From NCBI GenBank assembly GCA_964057225.1, contig OZ059894.1:24520476-24584475 (forward strand): a stretch of 64,000 nucleotides of DNA, in the 5' to 3' direction. The notes beneath the pieces are model-generated. The model saw nothing but the letters and a program-made list of their open reading frames with translations. It did no database searches and was not told the DNA's origin. This DNA is from Auanema rhodensis. Lineage: Eukaryota; Nematoda; Chromadorea; Rhabditida; Rhabditidae. A program made the position numbers and the translations under genes. Shown here piece by piece: positions 36,581 to 50,836 of this stretch (position 1 is its first letter; every line of letters starts with the position of its first letter).

Positions 36581-38340
36581 TTGATATGGGTGCATGGTAA
36601 CCATGACTTTGAAATTTACGTGAACTTTAATTTATGCTAATTAAATGTACACGTGATGTGCACTTGGTATGTAACTCGCTTCACGTGAAAGATAAAGAGA
36701 TGCGGTTTTCAAAATTAGATTCCCCATGTCCATATTAGTCTAAAAACAAATTTTTATTGATATTGGTGCATGGTAACCATGACTTTGAAATTTACGTGAA
36801 CTTTAATTTATGCTAAATAAATGTACACGTGATGTGCACTTGGTATGTAACTCGCTTCACGTGAAAGATAAAGTGATGCGGTTTTCAAAATTAGATTCCC
36901 CATGTCCATATTAGTCTAAAAACAAATTTTTATTGATATTGGTGCATGGTAACCATGACTTTGAAATTTACGTGAACTTTAATTTATGCTAATTAAATGT
37001 ACACGTGATGTGCACTTGGTATGTAACTCGCTTCACGTGAAAGATAAAGAGATGCGGTTTTCAAAATTAGATTCCCCATGTCCATATTAGTCTAAAAACA
37101 AATTTTTATTGATATTGGTGCATGGTAACCATGACTTTGAAATTTACGTGAACTTTAATTTATGCTAAATAAATGTACACGTGATGTGCACTTGGTATGT
37201 AACTCGCTTCACGTGAAAGATAAAGTGATGCGGTTTTCAAAATTAGATTCCCCATGTCCATATTAGTCTAAAAACAAATTTTTATTGATATTGGTGCATG
37301 GTAACCATGACTTTGAAATTTACGTGAACTTTAATTTATGCTAATTAAATGTACACGTGATGTGCACTTGGTATGTAACTCGCTTCACGTGAAAGATAAA
37401 GTGATGCGGTTTTCAAAATTAGATTCCCCATGTCCATATTAGTCTAAAAACAAATTTTTATTGATATTGGTGCATGGTAACCATGACTTTGAAATTTACG
37501 TGAACTTTAATTTATGCTAAATAAATGTACACGTGATGTGCACTTGGTATGTAACTCGCTTCACGTGAAAGATAAAGTGATGCGGTTTTCAAAATTAGAT
37601 TCCCCATGTCCATATTAGTCTAAAAACAAATTTTTATTGATATTGGTGCATGGTAACCATGACTTTGAAATTTACGTGAACTTTAATTTATGCTAATTAA
37701 ATGTACACGTGATGTGCACTTGGTATGTAACTCGCTTCACGTGAAAGATAAAGAGATGCGGTTTTCAAAATTAGATTCCCCATGTCCATATTAGTCTAAA
37801 AACAAATTTTTATTGATATTGGTTCATGATAACCATGACTTTGAAATTTACGTGAACTTTAATTTATGCTAATTAAATGTACACGTGATGTGCACTTGGT
37901 ATGTAACTCGCTTCACGTGTAAGATAAAGAGATGCGGTTTTCAAAATTAGATTCCCCATGTCCATATTAGTCTAAAAACAAATTTTTATTGATATTGGTG
38001 CATGGTAACCATGACTTTGAAATTTACGTGAACTTTAATTTATGCTAAATAAATGTACACGTGATGTGCACTTGGTATGTAACTCGCTTCACGTGAAAGA
38101 TAAAGTGATGCGGTTTTCAAAATTAGATTCCCCATGTCCATATTAGTCTAAAAACAAATTTTTATTGATATTGGTGCATGGTAACCATGACTTTGAAATT
38201 TACGTGAACTTTAATTTATGCTAATTAAATGTACACGTGATGTGCACTTGGTATGTAACTCGCTTCACGTGAAAGATAAAGAGATGCGGTTTTCAAAATT
38301 AGATTCCCCATGTCCATATTAGTCTAAAAACAAATTTTTA
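36581..38340. repeat. Alternating B/plain dimers (352 bp)
   Basis: After a leading 8G-headed plain monomer, G-head B and G-head non-B monomers alternate: B at 36757, 37109, 37461 and 37989, with plain or near-plain copies between (the one at 37285 has 118T only). The alternation is interrupted by a 17A+108T monomer at 37813. In the right-hand duplicate (55589-57172) one monomer is missing and two B monomers sit side by side (56117, 56293), as expected from unequal exchange in a dimer run. Confidence 0.82.
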
Positions 38341-40980
38341 TTGATATTGGTTCTTGGTAACCATGACTTTGAAATTTACGTGAACTTTAATTTATGCTAA
38401 TTAAATGTACACGTGATGTGCACTTGGTATGTAACTCGCTTCACGTGAAAGATAAAGAGATGCGGTTTTCAAAATTAGATTCCCCATGTCCATATTAGTC
38501 TAAAAACAAATTTTTATTGATATTGGTTCATGGTAACCATGACTTTGAAATTTACGTGAACTTTAATTTATGCTAATTAAATGTACACGTGATGTGCACT
38601 TGGTATGTATTTCGCTTCACGTGAAAGATAAAGAGATGCGGTTTTCAAAATTAGATTCCCCATGTCCATATTAGTCTAAAAACAAATTTTTATTGATATT
38701 GGTTCATGGTAACCATGACTTTGAAATTTACGTGAACTTTAATTTATGCTAATTAAATGTACACGTGATGTGCACTTGGTATGTATTTCGCTTCACGTGA
38801 AAGATAAAGAGATGCGGTTTTCAAAATTAGATTCCCCATGTCCATATTAGTCTAAAAACAAATTTTTATTGATATTGGTTCATGGTAACCATGACTTTGA
38901 AATTTACGTGAACTTTAATTTATGCTAATTAAATGTACACGTGATGTGCACTTGGTATGTATTTCGCTTCACGTGAAAGATAAAGAGATGCGGTTTTCAA
39001 AATTAGATTCCCCATGTCCATATTAGTCTAAAAACAAATTGTTATTGATATGGGTGCATGGTAACCATGACTTTGAAATTTACGTGAACTTTAATTTATG
39101 CTAATTAAATGTACACGTGATGTGCACTTGGTATGTAACTCGCTTCACGTGAAAGATAAAGAGATGCGGTTTTCAAAATTAGATTTCCCATGTCCATATT
39201 AGTCTAAAAACAAATTTTTATTGATATTGGTTCATGGTAACCATGACTTTGAAATTTACGTGAACTTTAATTTATGCTAATTAAATGTACACGTGATGTG
39301 CACTTGGTATGTAACTCGCTTCACGTGAAAGATAAAGAGATGCGGTTTTCAAAATTTGATTCCCCATGTCCATATTAGTCTAAAAACAAATTTTTATTGA
39401 TATTGGTGCATGGTAACCATGACTTTGAAATTTACGTGAACTTTAATTTATGCTAATTAAATGTACACGTGATGTGCACTTGGTATGTAACTCGCTTCAC
39501 GTGAAAGATAAAGAGATGCGGTTCTCAAAATTAGATTCCCCATGTCCATATTAGTCTAAAAACAAATTTTTATTGATATTGGTTCATGATAACCATGACT
39601 TTGAAATTTACGTGAACTTTAATTTATGCTAATTAAATGTACACGTGATGTGCACTTGGTATGTAACTCGCTTCACGTGTAAGATAAAGAGATGCGGTTT
39701 TCAAAATTAGATTCCCCATGTCCATATTAGTCTAAAAACAAATTTTTATTGATATTGGTGCATGGTAACCATGACTTTGAAATTTACGTGAACTTTAATT
39801 TATGCTAAATAAATGTACACGTGATGTGCACTTGGTATGTAACTCGCTTCACGTGAAAGATAAAGTGATGCGGTTTTCAAAATTAGATTCCCCATGTCCA
39901 TATTAGTCTAAAAACAAATTTTTATTGATATTGGTGCATGGTAACCATGACTTTGAAATTTACGTGAACTTTAATTTATGCTAATTAAATGTACACGTGA
40001 TGTGCACTTGGTATGTAACTCGCTTCACGTGAAAGATAAAGAGATGCGGTTTTCAAAATTAGATTCCCCATGTCCATATTAGTCTAAAAACAAATTTTTA
40101 TTGATATTGGTTCATGGTAACCATGACTTTGAAATTTACGTGAACTTTAATTTATGCTAATTAAATGTACACGTGATGTGCACTTGGTATGTAACTCGCT
40201 TCACGTGAAAGATAAAGAGATGCGGTTTTCAAAATTTGATTTCCCATGTCCATATTAGTCTAGAAACAAACTTTTATTGATATTGGTTCATGGTAACCAT
40301 GACTTTGAAATTTACGTGAACTTTAATTTATGCTAATTAAATGTACACGTGATGTGCACTTGGTATGTAACTCGCTTCACGTGAAAGATAAAGAGATGCG
40401 GTTTTCAAAATTAGATTCCCCATGTTCATATTAGTCTAAAAACAAATTTTTATTGATATTGGTGCATGGTAACCATGACTTTGAAATTTACGTGAACTTT
40501 AATTTATGCTAATTAAATGTACACGTGATGTGCACTTGGTATGTAACTCGCTTCACGTGAAAGATAAAGTGATGCGGTTTTCAAAATTAGATTCCCCATG
40601 TCCATATTAGTCTAAAAACAAATTTTTATTGATATTGGTTCATGGTAACCATGACTTTGAAATTTACGTGAACTTTAATTTATGCTAATTAAATGTACAC
40701 GTGATGTGCACTTGGTATGTAACTCGCTTCACGTGAAAGATAAAGAGATGCGGTTTTCAAAATTTGATTCCCCATGTCCATATTAGTCTAAAAACAAATT
40801 TTTATTGATATTGGTTCATGGTAACCATGACTTTGAAATTTACGTGAACTTTAATTTATGCTAATTAAATGTACACGTGATGTGCACTTGGTATGTAACT
40901 CGCTTCACGTGAAAGATAAAGAGATGCGGTTTTTAAAATTAGATTCCCCATGTCCATATTAGTCTAAAAACAAATTTTTA
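38341..40980. repeat. 15-monomer HOR (2,640 bp), first of three copies
   Basis: The order is: TTCTTGG head; C; C; C-173G; 8G with 142T; 137T; TTCTCAAAA; 17A-108T; B; plain; 137T-142T with TCTAGAAACAAAC; 150T (CATGTTC); 118T; 137T; TTTTTAAAATT. The other two copies are in tandem at 57173-59812 and 59813-62452. Markers agree in all three. Only this left copy stands alone, so the tandem duplication followed the larger segmental duplication. Confidence 0.93.
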
Positions 40981-43900
40981 TTGATATTGGTTCATGGTAA
41001 CCATGACTTTGAAATTTACGTGAACTTTAATTTATGCTAATTAAATGTACACGTGATGTGCACTTGGTATGTAACTCGCTTCACGTGAAAGATAAAGAGA
41101 TGCGGTTTTCAAAATTTGATTCCCCATGTCCATATTAGTCTAAAAACAAATTTTTATTGATATTGGTTCATGGTAACCATGACTTTGAAATTTACGTGAA
41201 CTTTAATTTATGCTAATTAAATGTACACGTGATGTGCACTTGGTATGTAACTCGCTTCACGTGTAAGATAAAGAGATGCGGTTTTCAAAATTTGATTCCC
41301 CATGTCCATATTAGTCTAAAAACAAATTTTTATTGATATTGGTGCATGGTAACCATGACTTTGAAATTTACGTGAACTTTAATTTATGCTAAATAAATGT
41401 ACACGTGATGTGCACTTGGTATGTAACTCGCTTCACGTGAAAGATAAAGAGATGCGGTTCTCAAAATTAGATTTCCCATGTCCATATTAGTCTAAAAACA
41501 AATTTTTATTGATATTGGTTCATGGTAACCATGACTTTGAAATTTACGTGAACTTTAATTTATGCTAATTAAATGTACACGTGATGTGCACTTGGTATGT
41601 AACTCGCTTCACGTGAAAGATAAAGAGATGCGGTTTTCAAAATTTGATTCCCCATGTCCATATTAGTCTCAAAACAAATTTTCATTGATATTGGTGCATG
41701 GTAACCATGACTTTGAAATTTACGTGAACTTTAATTTATGCTAATTAAATGTACACGTGATGTGCACTTGGTATGTAACTCGCTTCACGTGAAAGATAAA
41801 GAGATGCGGTTTTCAAAATTAGATTCCCCATGTCCATATTAGTCTAAAAACAAATTTTTATTGATATTGGTTCATGATAACCATGACTTTGAAATTTACG
41901 TGAACTTTAATTTATGCTAATTAAATGTACACGTGATGTGCACTTGGTATGTAACTCGCTTCACGTGTAAGATAAAGAGATGCGGTTTTCAAAATTAGAT
42001 TCCCCATGTCCATATTAGTCTAAAAACAAATTTTTATTGATATTGGTGCATGGTAACCATGACTTTGAAATTTACGTGAACTTTAATTTATGCTAAATAA
42101 ATGTACACGTGATGTGCACTTGGTATGTAACTCGCTTCACGTGAAAGATAAAGTGATGCGGTTTTCAAAATTAGATTCCCCATGTCCATATTAGTCTAAA
42201 AACAAATTTTTATTGATATTGGTTCATGGTAACCATGACTTTGAAATTTACGTGAACTTTAATTTATGCTAATTAAATGTACACGTGATGTGCACTTGGT
42301 ATGTAACTCGCTTCACGTGAAAGATAAAGAGATGCGGTTTTCAAAATTAGATTCCCCATGTTCATATTAGTCTAAAAACAAATTTTTATTGATATTGGTG
42401 CATGGTAACCATGACTTTGAAATTTACGTGAACTTTAATTTATGCTAATTAAATGTACACGTGATGTGCACTTGGTATGTAACTCGCTTCACGTGAAAGA
42501 TAAAGAGATGTGGTTTTCAAAATTAGATTCCCCATGTCCATATTAGTCTAAAAACAAATTTTTATTGATATTGGTTCATGGTAACCATGACTTTGAAATT
42601 TACGTGAACTTTAATTTATGCTAATTAAATGTACACGTGATGTGCACTTGGTATGTAACTCGCTTCACGTGAAAGATAAAGAGATGCGGTTTTCAAAATT
42701 AGATTCCCCATGTCCATATTAGTCTAAAAACAAATTTTTATTGATATTGGTTCATGGTAACCATGACTTTGAAATTTACGTGAACTTTAATTTATGCTAA
42801 TTAAATGTACACGTGATGTGCACTTGGTATGTAACTCGCTTCACGTGAAAGATAAAGTGATGCGGTTTTCAAAATTAGATTCCCCATGTCCATATTAGTC
42901 TAAAAACAAATTTTTATTGATATTGGTTCATGGTAACCATGACTTTGAAATTTACGTGAACTTTAATTTATGCTAATTAAATGTACACGTGATGTGCACT
43001 TGGTATGTAACTCGCTTCACGTGAAAGATAAAGAGATGCGGTTTTCAAAATTTGATTCCCCATGTCCATATTAGTCTAAAAACAAATTTTTATTGATATT
43101 GGTTCATGGTAACCATGACTTTGAAATTTACGTGAACTTTAATTTATGCTAATTAAATGTACACGTGATGTGCACTTGGTATGTAACTCGCTTCACGTGA
43201 AAGATAAAGAGATGCGGTTTTCAAAATTAGATTCCCCATGTCCATATTAGTCTAAAAACAAATTTTTATTGATATTGGTGCATGGTAACCATGACTTTGA
43301 AATTTACGTGAACTTTAATTTATGCTAATTAAGTGTACACATGATGTGCACTTGGTGTGTAACTCGCTTCACGTGAAAGATAAAGAGATGCGGTTTTCAA
43401 AATTAGATTCCCCATGTCCATATTAGTCTAAAAACAAATTTTTATTGATATTGGTTCATGGTAACCATGACTTTGAAATTTACGTGAACTTTAATTTATG
43501 CTAATTAAATGTACACGTGATGTGCACTTGGTATGTAACTCGCTTCACGTGAAAGATAAAGAGATGCGGATTTCAAAATTAGATTCCCCATGTCCATATT
43601 AGTCTAAAAACAAATTTTTATTGATATTGGTTCATGGTAACCATGACTTTGAAAGTTACGTGAACTTTAATTTATGCTAATTAAATGTACACGTGATGTG
43701 CACTTGGTATGTAACTCGCTTCACGTGAAAGATAAAGAGATGCGGTTTTCAAAATTTGATTCCCCATGTCCATATTAGTCTAAAAACAAACTTTTATTGA
43801 TATTGGTTCATGGTAACCATGACTTTGAAATTTACGTGAACTTTAATTTATGCTAATTAAATTTACACGTGATGTGCACTTGGTATGTAACTTGCTTCAC

Positions 43901-45204
43901 GTGAAAGATAAAGAGATGCGGATTTCAAAATTAGATTCCCCATGTTCATATTAGTCTTAAAACAAATTTTTATTGATATGGGTGCATGGTAACCATGACT
44001 TTGAAATTTACGTGAACTTTAATTTATGCTAATTGAATGTACACGTGATGTGCACTTGGTATGTAACTCGCTTCACGTGAAAGATAAAGAGATGCGGTTT
44101 TCAAAATAAGATTCCCCATGTCCATATTAGTCTAAAAACAAATTTTTATTGATATTGGTTCATGGTAACCATGACTTTGAAATTTACGTGAACTTTAATT
44201 TATGCTAATTAAATGTACACGTGATGTGCACTTGGTATGTAACTCGCTTCACGTGAAAGATAAAGAGATGCGGTTTTCAAAATTAGATTCCCCATGTCCA
44301 TATTAGTCTAAAAACAAATTTTTATTGATATTGGTTCATGATAACCATGACTTTGAAATTTACGTGAACTTTAATTTATGCTAATTAAATGTACACGTGA
44401 TGTGCACTTAGTATGTAACTCGCTTCACGTGAAAGATAAAGAGATGCGGTTTTCAAAATTTGATTCCCCATGTTCATATTAGTCTAAAAACAAATTTTTA
44501 TTGATATTGGTGCATGGTAACCATGACTTTGAAATTTACGTGAACTTTAATTTATGCTAATTAAATGTACACGTGATGTGCACTTGGTATGTAACTCGCT
44601 TCACGTGAAAGATAAAGAGATGCGGTTTTCAAAATTAGATTCCCCATGTCCATATTAGTCTAAAAACAAATTTTTATTGATATTGGTTCATGGTAACCAT
44701 GACTTTGAAATTTACGTGAACTTTAATTTATGCTAATTAAATGTACACGTGATGTGCACTTGGTATGTAACTCGCTTCACGTGAAAGATAAAGAGATGCG
44801 GTTTTCAAAATTAGATTCCTCATGTCCATATTAGTCTAAAAACAAATTTTTATTGATATTGGTGCATGGTAACCATGACTTTGAAATTTACGTGAACTTT
44901 AATTTATGCTAATTAAATGTACACGTGATGTGCACTTGGTATGTAACTCGCTTCACGTGAAAGATAAAGAGATGCGGTTTTCAAAATTTGATTCCCCATG
45001 TCCATATTAGTCTAAAAACAAATTTTTATTGATATTGGTGCATGGTAACCATGACTTTGAAATTTACGTGAACTTTAATTTATGCTAATTAAATGTACAC
45101 GTGATGTGCACTTGGTATGTAACTCGCTTCACGTGAAAGATAAAGAGATGCGGTTTTCAAAATTAGATTCCCCATGTCCATATTAGTCTAAAAACAAATT
45201 TTTA

Positions 45205-46788
45205 TTGATATTGGTTCATGGTAACCATGACTTTGAAATTTACGTGAACTTTAATTTATGCTAATTAATTGTACACGTGATGTGCACTTGGTATGTAACT
45301 CGCTTCACGTGAAAGATAAAGAGATGCGGTTTTCAAAATTAGATTCCCCATGTCCATATTAGTCTAAAAACAAATTTTTATTGATATTGGTGCATGGTAA
45401 CCATGACTTTGAAATTTACGTGAACTATAATTTATGCTAATTAAATGTACACGTGATGTGCACTTGGTATGTAACTCGCTTCACGTGAAAGATAAAGAGA
45501 TGCGGTTTTCAAAATTAGATTCCCCATGTCCATATTAGTCTAAAAACAAATTTTTATTGATATTGGTGCATGGTAACCATGACTTTGAAATTTACGTGAA
45601 CTTTAATTTATGCTAATTAAATGTACACGTGATGTGCACTTGGTATGTAACTCGCTTCACGTGAAAGATAAAGAGATGCGGTTTTCAAAATTAGATTCCC
45701 CATGTCCATATTAGTCTAAAAACAAATTTTTATTGATATTGGTGCATGGTAACCATGACTTTGAAATTTACGTGAACTTTAATTTATGCTAATTAAATGT
45801 ACACGTGATGTGCACTTGGTATGTAACTCGCTTCACGTGAAAGATAAAGAGATGCGGTTTTCAAAATTAGATTCCCCATGTCCATATTAGTCTAAAAACA
45901 AATTTTTATTGATATTGGTGCATGGTAACCATGACTTTGAAATTTACGTGAACTTTAATTTATGCTAATTAAATGTACACGTGATGTGCACTTGGTATGT
46001 AACTCGCTTCACGTGAAAGATAAAGAGATGCGGTTTTCAAAATTAGATTCCTCATGTCCATATTAGTCTAAAAACAAATTTTTATTGATATTGGTTCATG
46101 GTAACCATGACTTTGAAATTTACGTGAACTTTAATTTATGCTAATTAATTGTACACGTGATGTGCACTTGGTATGTAACTCGCTTCACGTGAAAGATAAA
46201 GAGATGCGGTTTTCAAAATTAGATTCCCCATGTCCATATTAGTCTAAAAACAAATTTTTATTGATATTGGTGCATGGTAACCATGACTTTGAAATTTACG
46301 TGAACTATAATTTATGCTAATTAAATGTACACGTGATGTGCACTTGGTATGTAACTCGCTTCACGTGAAAGATAAAGAGATGCGGTTTTCAAAATTAGAT
46401 TCCCCATGTCCATATTAGTCTAAAAACAAATTTTTATTGATATTGGTGCATGGTAACCATGACTTTGAAATTTACGTGAACTTTAATTTATGCTAATTAA
46501 ATGTACACGTGATGTGCACTTGGTATGTAACTCGCTTCACGTGAAAGATAAAGAGATGCGGTTTTCAAAATTAGATTCCCCATGTCCATATTAGTCTAAA
46601 AACAAATTTTTATTGATATTGGTGCATGGTAACCATGACTTTGAAATTTACGTGAACTTTAATTTATGCTAATTAAATGTACACGTGATGTGCACTTGGT
46701 ATGTAACTCGCTTCACGTGAAAGATAAAGAGATGCGGTTTTCAAAATTAGATTCCTCATGTCCATATTAGTCTAAAAACAAATTTTTA
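45205..46788. repeat. 5-monomer HOR with a shortened 4-monomer second copy
   Basis: Copy 1 (45205-46084) is AATTAATTGTAC, GAACTATAA, plain, plain, ATTCCTCATG. Copy 2 (46085-46788) repeats the series 880 bp later with one plain monomer missing. Both leading changes occur nowhere else in the window, so the duplication is certain. Confidence 0.92.
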
Positions 46789-47492
46789 TTGATATTGGTT
46801 CATGGTAACCATGACTTTGAAATTTACGTGAACTTTGATTTATGCTAATTAAATGTACACGTGATGTGCACTTGGTATGTAACTCGCTTCACGTGAAAGA
46901 TAAAGAGATGCGGTGTTCAAAATAAGATTCCCCATGTCCATATTAGTCTAAAAACAAATTTTTATTGATATTGGTGCATGGTAACCATGACTTTGAAATT
47001 TACGTGAACTTTAATTTATGCTAATTAAATGTACACGTGATGTGCACTTGGTATGTAACTCGCTTCACGTGAAAGATAAAGAGATGCGGTTTTCAAAATT
47101 AGATTCCCCATGTCCATATTAGTCTAAAAACAAATTTTTATTGATATTGGTGCATGGTAACCATGACTTTGAAATTTACGTGAACTTTAATTTATGCTAA
47201 TTAAATGTACACGTGATGTGCACTTGGTATGTAACTCGCTTCACGTGAAAGATAAAGAGATGCGGTTTTCAAAATTAGATTCCTCATGTCCATATTAGTC
47301 TAAAAACAAATTTTTATTGATATTGGTTCATGGTAACCATGACTTTGAAATTTACGTGAACTTTGATTTATGCTAATTAAATGTACACGTGATGTGCACT
47401 TGGTATGTAACTCGCTTCACGTGAAAGATAAAGAGATGCGGTGTTCAAAATAAGATTCCCCATGTCCATATTAGTCTAAAAACAAATTTTTA
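46789..47492. repeat. 3-monomer HOR (528 bp) plus first monomer of the next copy
   Basis: A monomer with ACTTTGATTTATG and CGGTGTTCAAAATAAG at 46789 recurs at 47317, 528 bp on, with a plain and an ATTCCTCATG monomer between. With the preceding 5-mer and 4-mer this forms a series of successively shorter local periods sharing the ATTCCTCATG end monomer. Confidence 0.9.
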
Positions 47493-47668
47493 TTGATATT
47501 GGTGCATGGTAACCATGACTTTGAAATTTACGTGAACTTTAATTTATGCTAATTAAATGTACACGTGATGTGCACTTGGTATGTAACTCGCTTCACGTGA
47601 AAAATGAAGAGATGCGGTTTTCAAAATTAGATTCCCCATGTCCATATTAGTCTAAAAACAAATTTTTA

Positions 47669-50600
47669 TTGATATTGGTTCATGGTAACCATGACTTTGA
47701 AATTTACGTGAACTTTAATTTATGCTAAATAAATGTACACGTGATGTGCACTTGGTATGTAACTCGCTTCACGTGAAAGATAAAGTGATGCGGTTTTCAG
47801 AATTAGATTCCCCATGTCCATATTAGTCTAAAAACAAATTGTTATTGATATGGGTGCATGGTAACCATGACTTTGAAATTTACGTGAACTTTAATTTATG
47901 CTAATTAAATGTACACGTGATGTGCACTTGGTATGTAACTCGCTTCACGTGAAAGATAAAGAGATGCGGTTTTCAAAATTAGATTCCCCATGTCCATATT
48001 AGTCTAAAAACAAATTTTTATTGATATTGGTGCATGGTAACCATGACTTTGAAATTTACGTGAACTTTAATTTATGCTAAATAAATGTACACGTGATGTG
48101 CACTTGGTATGTAACTCGCTTCACGTGAAAGATAAAGTGATGCGGTTTTCAAAATTAGATTCCCCATGTCCATATTAGTCTAAAAACAAATTTTTATTGA
48201 TATTGGTTCATGGTAACCATGACTTTGAAATTTACGTGAACTTTAATTTATGCTAATTAAATGTACACGTGATGTGCACTTGGTATGTATTTCGCTTCAC
48301 GTGAAAGATAAAGAGATGCGGTTTTCAAAATTAGATTCCCCATGTCCATATTAGTCTAAAAACAAATTGTTATTGATATGGGTGCATGGTAACCATGACT
48401 TTGAAATTTACGTGAACTTTAATTTATGCTAATTAAATGTACACGTGATGTGCACTTGGTATGTAACTCGCTTCACGTGAAAGATAAAGAGATGCGGTTT
48501 TCAAAATTAGATTCTTCATGTCCATATTAGTCTAAAAACAAATTTTCATTGATATTGGTGCATGGTAACCATGACTTTGAAATTTACGTGAACTTTAATT
48601 TATGCTAAATAAATGTACACGTGATGTGCACTTGGTATGTAACTCGCTTCACGTGAAAGATAAAGTGATGCGGTTTTCAAAATTAGATTCCCCATGTCCA
48701 TATTAGTCTAAAAACAAATTTTTATTGATATTGGTTCATGGTAACCATGACTTTGAAATTTACGTGAACTTTAATTTATGCTAATTAAATGTACACGTGA
48801 TGTGCACTTGGTATGTAACTCGCTTCACGTGAAAGATAAAGAGATGCGGTTTTCAAAATTTGATTCCCCATGTCCATATTAGTCTAAAAACAAATTTTTA
48901 TTGATATTGGTGCATGGTAACCATGACTTTGAAATTTACGTGAACTTTAATTTATGCTAAATAAATGTACACGTGATGTGCACTTGGTATGTAACTCGCT
49001 TCACGTGAAAGATAAAGTGATGCGGTTTTCAAAATTAGATTCCCCATGTCCATATTAGTCTAAAAACAAATTTTTATTGATATTGGTTCATGGTAACCAT
49101 GACTTTGAAATTTACGTGAACTTTAATTTATGCTAATTAAATGTACACGTGATGTGCACTTGGTATGTATTTCGCTTCACGTGAAAGATAAAGAGATGCG
49201 GTTTTCAAAATTAGATTCCCCATGTCCATATTAGTCTAAAAACAAATTTTTATTGATATTGGTTCATGGTAACCATGACTTTGAAATTTACGTGAACTTT
49301 AATTTATGCTAATTAAATGTACACGTGATGTGCACTTGGTATGTATTTCGCTTCACGTGAAAGATAAAGAGATGCGGTTTTCAAAATTAGATTCCCCATG
49401 TCCATATTAGTCTAAAAACAAATTTTCATTGATATTGGTGCATGGTAACCATGACTTTGAAATTTACGTGAACTTTAATTTATGCTAAATAAATGTACAC
49501 GTGATGTGCACTTGGTATGTAACTCGCTTCACGTGAAAGATAAAGTGATGCGGTTTTCAAAATTAGATTCCCCATGTCCATATTAGTCTAAAAACAAATT
49601 GTTATTGATATGGGTGCATGGTAACCATGACTTTGAAATTTACGTGAACTTTAATTTATGCTAATTAAATGTACACGTGATGTGCACTTGGTATGTAACT
49701 CGCTTCACGTGAAAGATAAAGAGATGCGGTTTTCAAAATTAGATTCCCCATGTCCATATTAGTCTAAAAACAAATTGTTATTGATATGGGTGCATGGTAA
49801 CCATGACTTTGAAATTTACGTGAACTTTAATTTATGCTAATTAAATGTACACGTGATGTGCACTTGGTATGTAACTCGCTTCACGTGAAAGATAAAGAGA
49901 TGCGGTTTTCAAAATTAGATTCTTCATGTCCATATTAGTCTAAAAACAAATTTTCATTGATATTGGTGCATGGTAACCATGACTTTGAAATTTACGTGAA
50001 CTTTAATTTATGCTAAATAAATGTACACGTGATGTGCACTTGGTATGTAACTCGCTTCACGTGAAAGATAAAGTGATGCGGTTTTCAAAATTAGATTCCC
50101 CATGTCCATATTAGTCTAAAAACAAATTTTTATTGATATTGGTTCATGGTAACCATGACTTTGAAATTTACGTGAACTTTAATTTATGCTAATTAAATGT
50201 ACACGTGATGTGCACTTGGTATGTAACTCGCTTCACGTGAAAGATAAAGAGATGCGGTTTTCAAAATTTGATTCCCCATGTCCATATTAGTCTAAAAACA
50301 AATTTTTATTGATATTGGTGCATGGTAACCATGACTTTGAAATTTACGTGAACTTTAATTTATGCTAATTAAATGTACACGTGATGTGCACTTGGTATGT
50401 AACTCGCTTCACGTGAAAGATAAAGAGATGCGGTTTTCAAAATTAGATTCCCCATGTCCATATTAGTCTAAAAACAAATTTTTATTGATATTGGTTCATG
50501 ATAACCATGACTTTGAAATTTACGTGAACTTTAATTTATGCTATTTAAATGTACACGTGATGTGCACTTGGTATGTAACTCGCTTCACGTGAAAGATAAA

Positions 50601-50836
50601 GAGATGCGGTTTTCAAAATTAGATTCCCCATGTCCATATTAGTCTAAAAACAAATTTTTATTGATATTGGTGCCTGGTAACCATGACTTTGAAATTTACG
50701 TGAACTTTAATTTATGCTAAATAAATGTACACGTGATGTGCACTTGGTATGTAACTCGCTTCACGTGAAAGATAAAGTGATGCGGTTTTCAAAATTAGAT
50801 TCCCCATGTCCATATTAGTCTAAAAACAAATTTTTA
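47669..50836. repeat. Zone 6 start: zone-4-like monomers with an 8-monomer repeat
   Basis: B, C, 137T and 173G return at 47669, whose TTTTCAGAATT matches the monomer at 33061. The triplet 8G with ATTCTTCATG and 175C, B, 137T at 48373-48900 recurs at 49781-50308 (1,408 bp). 49429-50308 also matches 33413-34292. The 17A-60T monomer at 50485 and the first GCCTGG head at 50661 follow. The boundary at 47668/47669 is an abrupt change of monomer population without loss of register. Confidence 0.83.

Larger units (their letters stand above)
34821..42212. repeat. Segmental duplication, short copy (42 monomers)
   Basis: These 7,392 bp match 53829-63684 monomer by monomer in type order. Landmarks in both copies are GTGAGAGATAAAG (35454 and 54462), 17A with 60T (35525 and 54533), TTCTTGG (38351 and 57183), TCTAGAAACAAAC (40259 and 59091), TTTTTAAAATT (near 40931, 59763 and 62403) and 175C after TCTCAAAAC (near 41668 and 63140). 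The offset goes from 108 to 107 monomers near 37.3 kb, then to 122 after a 15-mer duplication in the right copy. Confidence 0.92.
42213..47668. repeat. Zone 5: divergent domain without B, C or 173G
   Basis: Thirty-one monomers lack the B, C and 173G haplotypes that mark zones on both sides. They carry rare or private changes: AAGTGTACACATG with GGTGTGT near 43332, GCGGATTTC near 43566 and 43919, GAAAGTTACG near 43652, AATTTACACG near 43860, TCTTAAAAC near 43955, AAATAAGATT near 44104, and CACTTAGTATG near 44405. A single 118T (42741) and one 63G-8G monomer (43973) are the only links to zones 3-4. In lacking B and C it resembles zone 1, but it has 137T, which zone 1 lacks. Confidence 0.85.
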
